From Anaerobutyricum faecale (lineage in GTDB: Bacteria > Bacillota > Clostridia > Lachnospirales > Lachnospiraceae), in NCBI GenBank assembly GCA_019119645.1, contig DWWR01000004.1, positions 1-14,251 of the forward strand: 14,251 nt of DNA, given 5' to 3'. Of this stretch, positions 5,511 to 13,052 are shown one piece after another (the stretch's first letter is position 1; the number at the start of each line of letters is the position of its first letter). Under the pieces are notes generated by a model. The model made no database searches. It was not told the origin of the DNA and saw only the letters and a program-made list of their open reading frames with translations. Both the position numbers and the translations under genes were made by a program.

Positions 5511-6845
5511 TTAGCAGACACCCTGTGCAAGCATAGCGTTTAAGACTTTTTCGAAACCGGCAAGGTTTGCACCGGATACGTAGTCGCCTTCTACATTGTA
5601 ACGTTTTGCTGCGTCAGAAATGTTGTGGTAGATGTTAGCCATGATGCCCTGTAATCTTCCGTCAACATCTTCGAAAGTCCAGCTTAATCTCTCGCTGTTC
5701 TGGGACATTTCCAGAGCGGATACAGCTACGCCGCCGGCGTTGGAAGCTTTTCCAGGGATGAAGTATACGCCGTGATCCTGCAGGTATTTGGTTGCTTCCA
5801 TGGTAGTAGGCATGTTAGCGCCCTCTGCAACTGCGATACATCCGTTGGCTACCAGCTGTTCTGCATCCTCTGTGAATAATTCGTTCTGAGTAGCGCAAGG
5901 TAAAGCAACGTCACATTTAATCTGCCATACGCCGCGACCTTCATGGTACTCGCTGTTTGGACGATATTTCTTGTATTCTGTCAGACGGGCACGGTTCACT
6001 TCTTTGATCTCTTTTAATGCGTCAACGTCGATACCTTCCGGATCGTATACCCAGCCTGTGGAATCAGAACAGGTAACAACTTTTGCGCCTAACTGATGTG
6101 CTTTTTCGATGGCGTAGATAGCAACGTTTCCGGCACCGGATACGCAGACTGTCTTGCCTTTTAAGTCTGAACCGTGGTCTTTTAATAATTCTTCAACAAT
6201 GTATACAACACCGTAACCTGTAGCTTCGGTTCTTGCAAGAGATCCGCCGTAGGTAAGACCTTTACCTGTCAGCACGCCTTCGTAGCGTGTGGTCAGTCTC
6301 TTGTACTGTCCGAATAAGTAACCGATCTCTCTTCCGCCTACACCGATATCACCGGCTGGTACGTCGCAGTTAGGTCCGATGTGTTTGTAAAGCTCTGTCA
6401 TAAAGCTCTGGCAGAATGCCATAACTTCACGGTCGGATTTGCCCTTCGGGTCGAAATCAGAACCACCTTTGCCGCCGCCGATTGGAAGACCGGTCAGAGA
6501 GTTCTTGAAGATCTGCTCAAAGCCCAGGAACTTGATGATACCCTGGTTTACGGAAGGGTGGAAACGTAAACCTCCCTTGTAAGGTCCGATGGCGCTGTTG
6601 AACTGAACGCGGATACCCATGTTCACCTGTACATTTCCTTTATCGTCAACCCAAGGAACGCGGAACTTGATCATTCTTTCCGGTTCTGTCAGTCTTTCAA
6701 GAATGGCTTCTTTTTTGTATAATTCTTCGTTGGCTTCGATCATCGGACGGATGGATTCGAAAACCTCTGTGACAGCCTGATGAAACTCCGGCTCACTTGG
6801 ATTCTTCTCGATTACTTTTGCGAGTACGTCATCAACGTAAGACAT
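5511..6845 (-). CDS. gdhA: Glutamate dehydrogenase, hexameric, probably NADP-dependent
   Basis: Interconverts glutamate with 2-oxoglutarate and ammonium. The 444-residue product matches the small hexameric GDH family. Lys90 (GPYKGGLRFH), Lys114 (FKNS), catalytic Lys126 (PIGGGKGGSD) and Asp166 (DVPAGDIGVG) each correspond, one residue on, to the substrate and catalytic residues known from the Clostridium symbiosum enzyme. The Rossmann loop is SGAGNVA (236-242), and the second strand ends in CSDSTG, resembling the NADP-specific E. coli enzyme more than the NAD-type clostridial one; cofactor choice is an inference. AGGAGG lies seven bases before the ATG. A consensus-like promoter lies upstream and a strong terminator downstream. 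The direction in vivo is probably ammonium assimilation if NADP-linked. Confidence 0.96.
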   Translation of the reverse strand: MSYVDDVLAKVIEKNPSEPEFHQAVTEVFESIRPMIEANEELYKKEAILERLTEPERMIKFRVPWVDDKGNVQVNMGIRVQFNSAIGPYKGGLRFHPSVNQGIIKFLGFEQIFKNSLTGLPIGGGKGGSDFDPKGKSDREVMAFCQSFMTELYKHIGPNCDVPAGDIGVGGREIGYLFGQYKRLTTRYEGVLTGKGLTYGGSLARTEATGYGVVYIVEELLKDHGSDLKGKTVCVSGAGNVAIYAIEKAHQLGAKVVTCSDSTGWVYDPEGIDVDALKEIKEVNRARLTEYKKYRPNSEYHEGRGVWQIKCDVALPCATQNELFTEDAEQLVANGCIAVAEGANMPTTMEATKYLQDHGVYFIPGKASNAGGVAVSALEMSQNSERLSWTFEDVDGRLQGIMANIYHNISDAAKRYNVEGDYVSGANLAGFEKVLNAMLAQGVC

Positions 6846-6899
6846 AATTAATCCTCCTTAAATGCATAATTGCTTGTTCTGTTTTCTTCAACGTCCCTT

Positions 6900-6928
6900 A
6901 TTATACTATATTGTTTTCGACTTATCAA
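6900..6928 (-). promoter_or_regulatory. gdhA promoter
   Basis: On the minus strand TTGATA (6928-6923) and a perfect TATAAT (6905-6900) are separated by exactly 17 bases, about 55 bases before the gdhA start. This is one of the best promoters in the window, which fits an abundant enzyme. Confidence 0.8.
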
Positions 6929-6929
6929 T

Positions 6930-7170
6930 AAAAAACCATGGGAAAAACAACATTTTTTTTAATAAAACCTTCATAAATGGGTGAAAAACCTCATTTTTTT
7001 AAGGAAAAGGCACATAAAATGACTTTTCGGGGAGTGAAAACTTCATAATTGAAAATAATGCCCGGAAAAACAGTTTCTTAACGAAAAGAGTGGATCGAGT
7101 TAATTTTATAAAAATAATTGAAGAAAAAATTAATATTATTAAGAGAGAAGAAAGGAAATCGTGAAAAAAA
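6930..7170. other. AT-rich intergenic region, no gene seen
   Basis: This is the main part of the gap between the divergent gdhA and ABC operons. It has many A and T runs and a 10-base palindrome, TTTTATAAAA (7104-7113). An open frame on the minus strand here (6999-7193) codes for a low-complexity hydrophobic peptide and has no ribosome site, so I do not call it. I could not find a convincing -35/-10 pair for the plus-strand ABC operon. Confidence 0.6.
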
Positions 7171-7194
7171 TGTGAACAGTGCACAATGTTCACA
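7171..7194. promoter_or_regulatory. Perfect inverted repeat, operator candidate for the ABC operon
   Basis: TGTGAACA (7171-7178) and TGTTCACA (7187-7194) are exact inverted copies separated by eight bases that themselves contain the palindrome GTGCAC. Arms spaced 16 bases centre to centre suit a dimeric regulator. The site lies 82 bases before the ATPase start. A second inverted repeat, ATATTGC/GCAATAT (7207-7213 and 7228-7234), lies between it and the gene. The regulator is unknown. Confidence 0.5.
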
Positions 7195-7275
7195 GAATTA
7201 TCTTAAATATTGCATAGTATGTACGAAGCAATATACCGCGGCTTTGCTGCCGTGAAAAAATAATGGAGGCAGATT

Positions 7276-8223
7276 ATGATTGAAGTAACAAATCTGGTGA
7301 AAGATTACGGGAATCATCATGCTGTAAAGGGAATCAGCTTTACAGTGGGAGAAGGACAGATTGTCGGGCTTCTCGGGCCCAACGGCGCGGGTAAATCCAC
7401 GACCATGAATATCATGACCGGATATATTTCCGCCACGTCCGGAAACGTAAAAATTGGAGAATATGATATGCTGGAGCAGCCCCTTAAGGCCAAAAAGCTC
7501 ATCGGGTATCTGCCGGAGATGCCGCCGCTTTATGAGGAGATGACGGTCAGCGAATATCTGGACTTTGTATGCAGTCTGAAAGGAATCCGGAAAAAGAAGG
7601 AAAGAAAAGAAGCAGTTGCCGAGGTGGAAGAGGCAGTCAGAATCACCGATGTGAAAGGGCGTCTCATTAAAAATCTGTCCAAAGGATATAAACAGCGGGT
7701 GGGACTTGCCCAGGCACTGATCGGCAATCCTCCGCTTTTGATTCTTGACGAGCCGACGGTGGGACTTGATCCCAATCAGATCATCGAGATTCGTTCGCTG
7801 ATCAAAAAACTCGGGGAAAAACATACCATCATTCTGAGCTCTCATATTTTGTCAGAGGTAAACGCCATCTGCGATTACGTGCTGATCATCGATCAGGGAC
7901 ATCTGGTTGCGGAAGATACGCCGGAGCATCTGGCGGAACATTTCGCAGATAAGAACCGGATTCTCCTCTCTGTCAAAGGAGAGAAAGATCGGATCGAGGA
8001 AGCGCTGGAAGAATCCGAATACATCGCTTCTTATGAAGTGACCGGAGAAAATGAAGGAGTGCTTGATGTGACGGCGGAGACCACCGGAAAAGAAGATATC
8101 CGGGACGCTCTGTTTTTTGAATTTGCAGATAAGAAGCTGCCGATCGTAAAAATGGAGATGGAGACGTTAAGCCTGGAAGATGTATTCCTGAAATTGACCG
8201 GCAAGGAAGGAGAGGAAGAATAA
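7276..8223 (+). CDS. ABC transporter ATP-binding protein (GldA-like)
   Basis: Cytoplasmic ATPase of an ABC-2 type exporter or membrane complex. The 315-residue product has Walker A GPNGAGKST (34-42), signature LSKGY (134-138), Walker B LLILDEP (154-160) with catalytic Glu159, D-loop GLD (163-165) and switch His190. The Q-loop position carries Glu in GYLPE, as is common in the GldA/NatA-like group. Residues 220-315 form a C-terminal extension seen in that group. GGAGG lies six bases before the ATG. It is the first gene of a three-gene operon: the permease begins two bases after its stop. Its direction of transport and substrate cannot be read from the sequence. Confidence 0.94.
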   Translation: MIEVTNLVKDYGNHHAVKGISFTVGEGQIVGLLGPNGAGKSTTMNIMTGYISATSGNVKIGEYDMLEQPLKAKKLIGYLPEMPPLYEEMTVSEYLDFVCSLKGIRKKKERKEAVAEVEEAVRITDVKGRLIKNLSKGYKQRVGLAQALIGNPPLLILDEPTVGLDPNQIIEIRSLIKKLGEKHTIILSSHILSEVNAICDYVLIIDQGHLVAEDTPEHLAEHFADKNRILLSVKGEKDRIEEALEESEYIASYEVTGENEGVLDVTAETTGKEDIRDALFFEFADKKLPIVKMEMETLSLEDVFLKLTGKEGEEE

Positions 8224-8225
8224 TC

Positions 8226-9092
8226 ATGAGAGCAATATATATAAAAGAAATGAAATCCTATTTTCATTCATTATCCGCCTACCTGTTTCTGGCGCTGTTT
8301 CTCGCCATTTCCGGCGTATATTTTTCTGTAATCTGTATGTCGTACGGGTATACGGATTACGCGGCTAATATCTATTCGAGTATCACTATAATCTTTATTA
8401 TTATCGTGCCGATCCTCACCATGCGACTCATGGCGGAGGAGAGGAAACAGAAGATAGATCAGCTCCTGCTCACCTCGCCGGTGCGGGTGACGGGGATTGT
8501 TGTCGGAAAATATCTGGCAGTTCTCACCCTGCTGCTGGGCGCAGTGATCATTACATTTATACAGGCGGGAATACTGAGCATGTACGGAGATGTCAACTGG
8601 AAGACGGTGCTGACCGGCGGCCTTGGATATTTTCTGGTGGGAGCCTGTCTTCTCGCCATCGGTCTGTTCATCTCGTCCATCACGGAAAGCCAGATGATCG
8701 CGGCGGGTATTTCTTTTGGTGTGGTGCTTCTTTGCATGCTGCTTCCGAATCTTTCGGATATTGTGCCGGGAAGAGCCAGATATACTTATATTGTCTGCGC
8801 GGCAGCGATCATTCTTTTGGCGTGGTTCTTTTTCGAGCAGACGAAAAGCTGGAAGGCAGGGGCGGTCACAGCGGTGATCGGCGCTGCGGTACTGGGACTT
8901 TTTGCCTGGCTGCGTCCGGGCCTGTTCGACAATGGTCTGTCCAAGATCATCGACTGGTTTTCTGTCATGGACCGGTTCAATGATTTTTGCTCCGGTATTT
9001 TAAATGCCTCTTCAGTCATTTATTATCTGTCCTTTATCGCAGTGTTCATCTTCCTGTCGATACAGACCATTGAGAAACGCAGATGGAATTAG
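8226..9092 (+). CDS. ABC-2 family permease (GldF-like)
   Basis: The 288-residue inner-membrane subunit pairs with the ATPase just upstream. Hydrophobic segments at about 15-40, 50-68, 94-118, 130-152, 157-175, 186-203, 212-230 and 262-281 suggest six to eight membrane helices. The cytoplasmic loop MRLMAEERKQKIDQLLLTSPV (67-87) is the conserved ABC-2/GldF coupling segment that normally contacts the ATPase. The ribosome site (AAGGAGAGG) lies within the end of the upstream gene, so translation of the two is probably coupled. The next gene starts 11 bases after its stop. Confidence 0.92.
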   Translation: MRAIYIKEMKSYFHSLSAYLFLALFLAISGVYFSVICMSYGYTDYAANIYSSITIIFIIIVPILTMRLMAEERKQKIDQLLLTSPVRVTGIVVGKYLAVLTLLLGAVIITFIQAGILSMYGDVNWKTVLTGGLGYFLVGACLLAIGLFISSITESQMIAAGISFGVVLLCMLLPNLSDIVPGRARYTYIVCAAAIILLAWFFFEQTKSWKAGAVTAVIGAAVLGLFAWLRPGLFDNGLSKIIDWFSVMDRFNDFCSGILNASSVIYYLSFIAVFIFLSIQTIEKRRWN

Positions 9093-9103
9093 GAGGAGCA
9101 GTC

Positions 9104-10744
9104 ATGAGTAAGAAATTTTGGAAAAGAAATAAAGATTTAGAAAATAGTATCTCGGAAGATACCATCCGGGAAGAGGGAAAGATCTCCGGGGAGGAGAAGG
9201 CCAGTGAGGAAAATGCCCATGGAGCTGAGGAAGAAGCCGCCGGAGGAACGTCCGGGGATGACGGGAAAAAATCCGGACGCCGGCAGTTCTTTAAAAACCG
9301 GCATTTTAAGAAAGGTCTGTTTTCCGCAGTGGCCGTGGTGCTGGTGCTCATCATCGCCGTGGCTGCCAACGCTCTGATCACCTGGAAAGATTTCAGTGTG
9401 GATGTGACGTCCAATCAGCTTTATACCCTGTCAGACCAGACAAAAAGTATCGTAAAGGCGCTTGATCAGGAGGTCACCTTCTATGTCATTAATTCCGAAT
9501 CCGATGTAAACGGCGCTTATGAACAGATTTTTAATGAATATAAAAAGCTGTCGTCCAATATCAAGATAGAATACCGGGATCCGGATCTGTATCCGAATTT
9601 TACAGAAGAGTACGTGGATGATCCGGAAAGTGTCAGCGCGGACAGTGTGATCGTGGTGTGCGGGGATAAGAGCCGGTACATTTCATCGGATGATTTTATC
9701 TCCTACAGCTACAGCAGCGGATATTCCTATTCTGCGGATTCTCTGCAGGTGGAACAGCTGTTGACGGAAGCGATCAATTATGTGACCTCTGACGAAACTC
9801 CGGTGGTTTATACTTTGAGCGGCCACTCAGAAAAAGATCTGTCTTCCGATGTGATCAGCAGTTTTGAGGGAGACAATTATGCCGTGGAGACGCTGAGTCT
9901 CTTGTCCGCGGGAGCTGTGCCGGATGACTGCGATATTCTCCTGATCAACGGGCCTCAGACAGACATCACCGAAGATGAGAAAGCGCAGATTGAAACCTAC
10001 ATGGCAAACGGCGGTAAAATGTATGTATTCCTGGATGCCAGCGTGGATGATCTTCCACAGCTGTATTCTCTGCTGGAAGAGTACGATGTCGGCGTGGAAC
10101 CAGGCGTTGTGGTGGAGACAGACAGCACCATGTACACCCAGTATCCGATCTATCTGCTTCCGGAAATCGAGAGTTCTGACGTGACCCAGGCGCAGTATGA
10201 CAGTAATGTTTATATTCTTGCGCCAAGTGCCAAAGGACTGGTTGACCTGAGCGCCGGGGAGACTGACGAAGATACCACGGCGGCTGAAGAAAGTACAGAC
10301 GGTTCCGAAGATACGGACGGAGAAGAAAACACGTATACAGTGACTTCCCTCCTTTCCACCAGTGACGGCGCGTACTCCAAGGTGGATACCGACAGTTCCA
10401 CCATTGAAAAGGAAGACGGCGATATCGACGGCCCGTTCTCCATTGCCATGGCGGTTTCTGATGATAAGGGTGGCAGACTGATCGTTGCGGGCTGCAGCAA
10501 TATGCTGGAAAGTTCCATTGATTATGCGGTCGGCGGTGCCAACACAGACTTTGTGTTAAACGGCATTAATTATCTGAGCCAGCAGGAGAGCAAGATTTCC
10601 ATCCGTGCCAAAGATTTATCCGCCGACACAGCCATTGTTCCGGCGTTCAGCCAGAAAGTAACGCTGATCGGCTGTGTATTTGTACTGCCGGTACTGCTGC
10701 TGGCAGCGGGCATCGTAATGGTTGTGCGCAGACGCAGACTGTAA
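9104..10744 (+). CDS. GldG-like membrane-anchored extracytoplasmic protein
   Basis: The 546-residue product is the third component of the GldA/F/G-like system. A charged cytoplasmic N-terminal region (1-70, rich in Glu, Lys and Gly) precedes one membrane helix (about 72-94). A large extracytoplasmic domain follows, starting with the GldG-type segment VDVTSNQLYTLSDQTKSIV and including YTLSGHSEKDL. A second helix (about 519-541) ends in RRRRL, placing the short C-terminus inside. Residues 385-410 are an acidic Asp/Glu/Thr linker. I chose the ATG at 9104 because AGGAGGAG lies just upstream; an in-frame ATG at 9083 overlaps the permease and would put the ribosome site inside the gene. In Bacteroidetes, GldG works with GldA and GldF in gliding and secretion; the role in Firmicutes is not established. 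Confidence 0.9.
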   Translation: MSKKFWKRNKDLENSISEDTIREEGKISGEEKASEENAHGAEEEAAGGTSGDDGKKSGRRQFFKNRHFKKGLFSAVAVVLVLIIAVAANALITWKDFSVDVTSNQLYTLSDQTKSIVKALDQEVTFYVINSESDVNGAYEQIFNEYKKLSSNIKIEYRDPDLYPNFTEEYVDDPESVSADSVIVVCGDKSRYISSDDFISYSYSSGYSYSADSLQVEQLLTEAINYVTSDETPVVYTLSGHSEKDLSSDVISSFEGDNYAVETLSLLSAGAVPDDCDILLINGPQTDITEDEKAQIETYMANGGKMYVFLDASVDDLPQLYSLLEEYDVGVEPGVVVETDSTMYTQYPIYLLPEIESSDVTQAQYDSNVYILAPSAKGLVDLSAGETDEDTTAAEESTDGSEDTDGEENTYTVTSLLSTSDGAYSKVDTDSSTIEKEDGDIDGPFSIAMAVSDDKGGRLIVAGCSNMLESSIDYAVGGANTDFVLNGINYLSQQESKISIRAKDLSADTAIVPAFSQKVTLIGCVFVLPVLLLAAGIVMVVRRRRL

Positions 10745-10799
10745 ATAAATATTGGAAATGAGCACAGGCGGTCCTTGATCCGGAATGGCATGTGTTCCC

Positions 10800-10834
10800 A
10801 AACCCCGGTATCGGAAAAACGATGCCGGGGTTTT
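10800..10834. terminator. Bidirectional intrinsic terminator between the ABC operon and the PHP gene
   Basis: AAACCCCGG pairs with CCGGGGTTT, continued by a T-G pair and ATCG/CGAT around a GAAAAA loop, for a 14-bp stem. It lies between two convergent genes, 55 bases after the gldG-like stop and about 40 bases after the PHP-gene stop. The tails are short (four T on the plus strand, three on the minus), so efficiency relies on the stem. Confidence 0.85.
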
Positions 10835-10875
10835 GCCGGTGTGATCGTGGTGATCGCACACATGTGCCGGAAGGG

Positions 10876-11694
10876 TTAGTCTATCGGGATCAGTTCCGGT
10901 TTCTGATCTCTGTAAAGGGCGTAATATTGAAAGCCGGCTTCTGCCAGAATATCCGGCAGGCGGTCGAAGGCGTAGGCCATATCCTCCGGGCGGTGGGCGT
11001 CGCTGCCGATGGTGATCAGTTCGCCGCCAAGGGCGCGGTAGCGTTTCAGAATGTCCATATGAGGATTTGGCCACGGAAGTCCCTTTTTCAGACCGGCGGT
11101 GTTGACCTCCAGAGCTTTGCCGCTGCTGATGAGAAGTTTGAGAATCTCATCGAGAATATCGGCGTATTCTTCGTAGTGAAATTCCGGGCGCGGTTCAGGA
11201 ATATAGCGGCAGATATAATCCAGATGACCGGCTGTCTGAAAATACGGATATACTTTCAGGTTGTCCAGAATGCTCTCGAAATACCGGCGGACGCCTTCTT
11301 CCGGCGTGTGGGTTTCGAAAAATATTTTTTCATATGGATCCACGCCGTCCACCAGGTGGCAGGAATTGATGATGAAATCATAGCGTCCTCCGATTTTGCT
11401 GTAAAAATTGATGAGGGCAGGACCGGAGTGTTTTTGTACGCCCAGTTCGATGCCGTGGAGCAGTTCGATCTGCGATGCATATTTTTCTTTCATTTGGAGA
11501 AACATGTTGTGGTAGGCATCGAAATCCAGCTGAAAATCCAGCCCGTCGTCCGTCACAGGAAAGTCATGATCGTAGTGTTCAGTAAAACAGAGGGTGCGGA
11601 GGCCGAGGGAAATGCCCTGTAAAATCATATCTTCCATAGAGGCCTCGGAATCCGATGAGAAAAAACTGTGCAAATGTGTGTCGCTAATCAGCAT
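10876..11694 (-). CDS. PHP-domain phosphoesterase, HisJ/HisK histidinol-phosphatase family
   Basis: The 272-residue product has the metal-binding motifs of the PHP superfamily in order: DTHLHS (His7, His9), TEHYDH (Glu39, His40), GIELG (Glu83), NSCHLVDG (His113), GHLDY (His157) and GSDAHRPED (Asp232, His234). Length and order fit the HisJ/HisK group, which dephosphorylates histidinol phosphate in histidine synthesis. No other his gene is in the window, so another phosphate-ester substrate is possible and I leave the symbol blank. AAAGGAG lies seven bases before the ATG. It is a lone gene, divergent from gapA and convergent with the ABC operon. No strong promoter for it was found in the AT-rich gap before gapA. 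Confidence 0.9.
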   Translation of the reverse strand: MLISDTHLHSFFSSDSEASMEDMILQGISLGLRTLCFTEHYDHDFPVTDDGLDFQLDFDAYHNMFLQMKEKYASQIELLHGIELGVQKHSGPALINFYSKIGGRYDFIINSCHLVDGVDPYEKIFFETHTPEEGVRRYFESILDNLKVYPYFQTAGHLDYICRYIPEPRPEFHYEEYADILDEILKLLISSGKALEVNTAGLKKGLPWPNPHMDILKRYRALGGELITIGSDAHRPEDMAYAFDRLPDILAEAGFQYYALYRDQKPELIPID

Positions 11695-11809
11695 TGGGAT
11701 GCTCCTTTCATGGATATTATTTATGAATAATTTGTGTTTTACCAGTTGCTATATAATAATAGCATAAAATCGGGGATAATATTTTTCTTTTTTTTATGCA
11801 AAATTCTAC

Positions 11810-11838
11810 TTGAAAAATCACCATAAATTAGGTAAAAT
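11810..11838 (+). promoter_or_regulatory. gapA promoter
   Basis: TTGAAA (11810-11815) and TAAAAT (11833-11838) are separated by exactly 17 bases, giving a leader of about 95 bases. A perfect -35-like TTGACA follows at 11849-11854, but the hexamer 17 bases on is only TATGGG. Further upstream, GCTAT-n6-ATAGC (11748-11763) is a short palindrome in the divergent region. Confidence 0.65.
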
Positions 11839-11940
11839 AGTTAAAGGTTTGACATAGTGAGCCAAATCTTTTATGGGATGTGGACAAGAGGTTCATGTAC
11901 CCGAAGCTTTAACAATTCTAAAAACTTAGGAGGAATTATC

Positions 11941-12957
11941 ATGGCAGTAAAAGTAGCAATTAACGGTTTTGGTCGTATTGGTCGTCTTGCTTTCAGACAG
12001 ATGTTTGGAGCAGAAGGCTACGAAGTAGTAGCTATCAATGACTTAACAAGTCCTGAAATGTTAGCTCATCTGTTAAAATACGATTCTTCTCAGGGAAGAT
12101 ACGCATTATGCGACAAGGTTTCCTACGGTGAAGACTCTATCACAGTTGACGGAAAAGAAATCAAGATCTACAAATACCCGGATGCAAATGATTGCCCATG
12201 GGGAGAGATCGGTGTTGACGTAGTTCTGGAGTGCTCCGGATTCTACACAAGCAAAGCAAAAGCTCAGGCTCATATCAATGCCGGCGCTAAGAAAGTTGTT
12301 ATTTCCGCACCAGCTGGAAATGACCTTCCTACAATCGTTTACAACACAAACCACGAGACACTGAAAGCTGACGATACTATCATTTCCGCAGCTTCCTGTA
12401 CAACAAACTGTCTGGCACCTATGGCAGACGCATTAAATAAATACGCACCTATCCAGAGCGGTATCATGGTAACAATTCACGCTTACACAGGCGACCAGAT
12501 GACTCTGGACGGACCGCAGAGAAAAGGAGATAAGAGACGTTCCCGTGCAGCAGCAGTGAACATCGTTCCTAACAGCACAGGCGCTGCAAAAGCAATCGGA
12601 CTGGTTATCCCTGAATTAAACGGTAAATTAATCGGTTCCGCTCAGCGTGTTCCTACTCCTACAGGTTCCACAACAATCCTGACAGCAGTAGTAAAAGGCA
12701 AAGACATCACTGTTGACGGTATCAACGCAGCTATGAAAGCAGCAGCAAACGAATCCTTCGGTTACAACGAAGACGAGATCGTTTCTTCCGATATCGTTGG
12801 AATGACATATGGTTCCTTATTCGATGCTACTCAGACAATGGTTTGCCAGATTTCTGATGACTTATACGAAGTACAGGTTGTTTCATGGTATGACAATGAG
12901 AACAGCTACACATCTCAGATGGTTCGTACAATCAAATACTTCGCTGAATTAGCATAA
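11941..12957 (+). CDS. gapA: Glyceraldehyde-3-phosphate dehydrogenase, type I
   Basis: Glycolytic enzyme oxidising glyceraldehyde 3-phosphate to 1,3-bisphosphoglycerate with NAD+ and phosphate. The 338-residue product has the Rossmann motif INGFGRIGR (7-15), Asp34 in AIND favouring NAD, the catalytic SCTTNC with nucleophile Cys153, and His180 (TIHAYT) as the base. I chose the ATG at 11941, preceded by AGGAGG at eight bases; the frame stays open upstream to a GTG at 11857, but that stretch is the untranslated leader. Codon use is biased as in highly expressed genes: proline is mostly CCT or CCA here, whereas CCG dominates in the ABC operon. pgk follows 95 bases downstream, past a strong hairpin, and the two are probably at least partly co-transcribed. 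Confidence 0.97.
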   Translation: MAVKVAINGFGRIGRLAFRQMFGAEGYEVVAINDLTSPEMLAHLLKYDSSQGRYALCDKVSYGEDSITVDGKEIKIYKYPDANDCPWGEIGVDVVLECSGFYTSKAKAQAHINAGAKKVVISAPAGNDLPTIVYNTNHETLKADDTIISAASCTTNCLAPMADALNKYAPIQSGIMVTIHAYTGDQMTLDGPQRKGDKRRSRAAAVNIVPNSTGAAKAIGLVIPELNGKLIGSAQRVPTPTGSTTILTAVVKGKDITVDGINAAMKAAANESFGYNEDEIVSSDIVGMTYGSLFDATQTMVCQISDDLYEVQVVSWYDNENSYTSQMVRTIKYFAELA

Positions 12958-12993
12958 TTTTAAGACGATCATAATTGAGTATATAAGATCCAG

Positions 12994-13025
12994 ACATGGG
13001 TCCGGTCTGTTGGACCGGACCCTGT
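12994..13025 (+). terminator. Strong hairpin between gapA and pgk (partial terminator or processing element)
   Basis: GGGTCCGGTC (12998-13007) and GACCGGACCC (13013-13022) form a perfect 10-bp GC-rich stem with a five-base loop. ACA/TGT extends it by three pairs past a bulged T. The tail (TGTTTGTGTTA) is only moderately T-rich. It could lower expression of pgk relative to gapA, or stabilise the gapA message after cleavage. I found no clear separate pgk promoter. Confidence 0.6.
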
Positions 13026-13052
13026 TTGTGTTATAGAGAGGAGATTACACCC

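Noticed and set aside
6999..7193. Small minus-strand hydrophobic open frame of 64 residues
   Set aside because: It lies in AT-rich intergenic DNA, has no ribosome site, and its start falls inside the inverted repeat at 7171-7194. The hydrophobicity follows from base composition.
11849..11877. Second gapA promoter with perfect TTGACA
   Set aside because: The hexamer at the correct distance is TATGGG, a poor -10, so it is kept only as a low-interest observation.
11857..11940. N-terminal extension of GapA from a GTG start
   Set aside because: The extra 28 residues are absent from the GAPDH family, and a strong ribosome site directly precedes the ATG at 11941.
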